Part shown: positions 5,650 through 5,753 of the stretch, in pieces
How the letters are laid out: each line of letters begins with the position of its first letter
Position numbering within the stretch: the stretch's first letter is position 1
Source: an uncultured Eubacteriales bacterium
GTDB lineage: Bacteria; Bacillota; Clostridia; Christensenellales; Aristaeellaceae
Assembly: GCA_900548125.1 (NCBI GenBank)
Contig: URJN01000149.1
Span: forward strand, 1-5,753
Reading direction: 5' to 3'
DNA length: 5,753 nucleotides
Position numbers and translations under genes: made by a program
Notes under the pieces: model-generated
Told to the model about the DNA's origin: nothing
The model's input: only the letters and a program-made list of their open reading frames with translations
Database searches by the model: none

Positions 5650-5753
5650 TTATCATGTTAAGCGGTATCATGGAAATATTACCCTATGCCGATTTAATGA
5701 CAAAATAAAATAAGAAACGGGTGAGAAAGCGAAAATTGCATGCGCTTTTTGAC
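5650..5753. other. AT-rich intergenic tail, no gene recognised
   Basis: This stretch is visibly richer in A and T than the preceding genes, as upstream regions often are. AAAGCG (5726-5731) and CGCTTT (5743-5748) can pair with an 11-base loop followed by two more T, but the stem is short. The window ends in TTTTTGAC, which could be the start of a promoter -35 box for a gene beyond the edge. Neither is strong enough to call. No coding frame of note was seen. Confidence 0.4.

Overview
The window looks bacterial, from an anaerobic Firmicutes (Clostridia-like) source, probably gut or a similar anoxic habitat. The evidence is a clostridial-type rubrerythrin, a DUF3899-like membrane protein fragment, strong GGAGG ribosome sites and rho-independent terminators. 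Base composition is not uniform. The first ~520 bases are AT-rich (22 of 60 bases are G/C at 241-300, counted by hand). The rest is clearly GC-richer (37 of 60 at 1261-1320). The switch coincides with a join at about 500-540 where two genes have both lost their N-termini. The left edge therefore either comes from a different genome (contig chimera) or marks a real rearrangement.

Layout: (1) 8-64, a perfect 20-bp terminator hairpin. (2) 84-614 minus, a rubrerythrin whose four-helix di-iron domain is intact but whose expected N-terminal rubredoxin part is replaced by unrelated sequence. (3) 492-770 plus, the C-terminal part of a small membrane protein, followed by a good terminator at 775-803. 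(4) 836-984, intergenic repeat copy R1. (5) 1020-2171, an amidohydrolase-fold protein that has lost its metal ligands. (6) 2159-3322, its paralogue with a complete metal site, overlapping by 13 bases. (7) 3348-3533, repeat copy R2. (8) 3549-5594, a cytosolic prolyl oligopeptidase (S9A) with an intact catalytic triad. (9) 5621-5649, a terminator-like hairpin, followed by an AT-rich tail with no recognised gene.

The plus-strand genes read as a peptide-catabolism locus. A prolyl oligopeptidase would cut peptides after proline. The amidohydrolase pair belongs to the imidazolonepropionase-like group (COG1228), which includes known Xaa-Pro dipeptidases, so it could finish the breakdown; that specificity is inference. 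Two observations deserve most attention. One is the intergenic repeat, present just upstream of both the amidohydrolase pair and the peptidase, with a hairpin whose shape is kept while its sequence changes. The other is the tightly coupled inactive/active amidohydrolase pair. No stretch over 300 bases lacks a gene or gene fragment.
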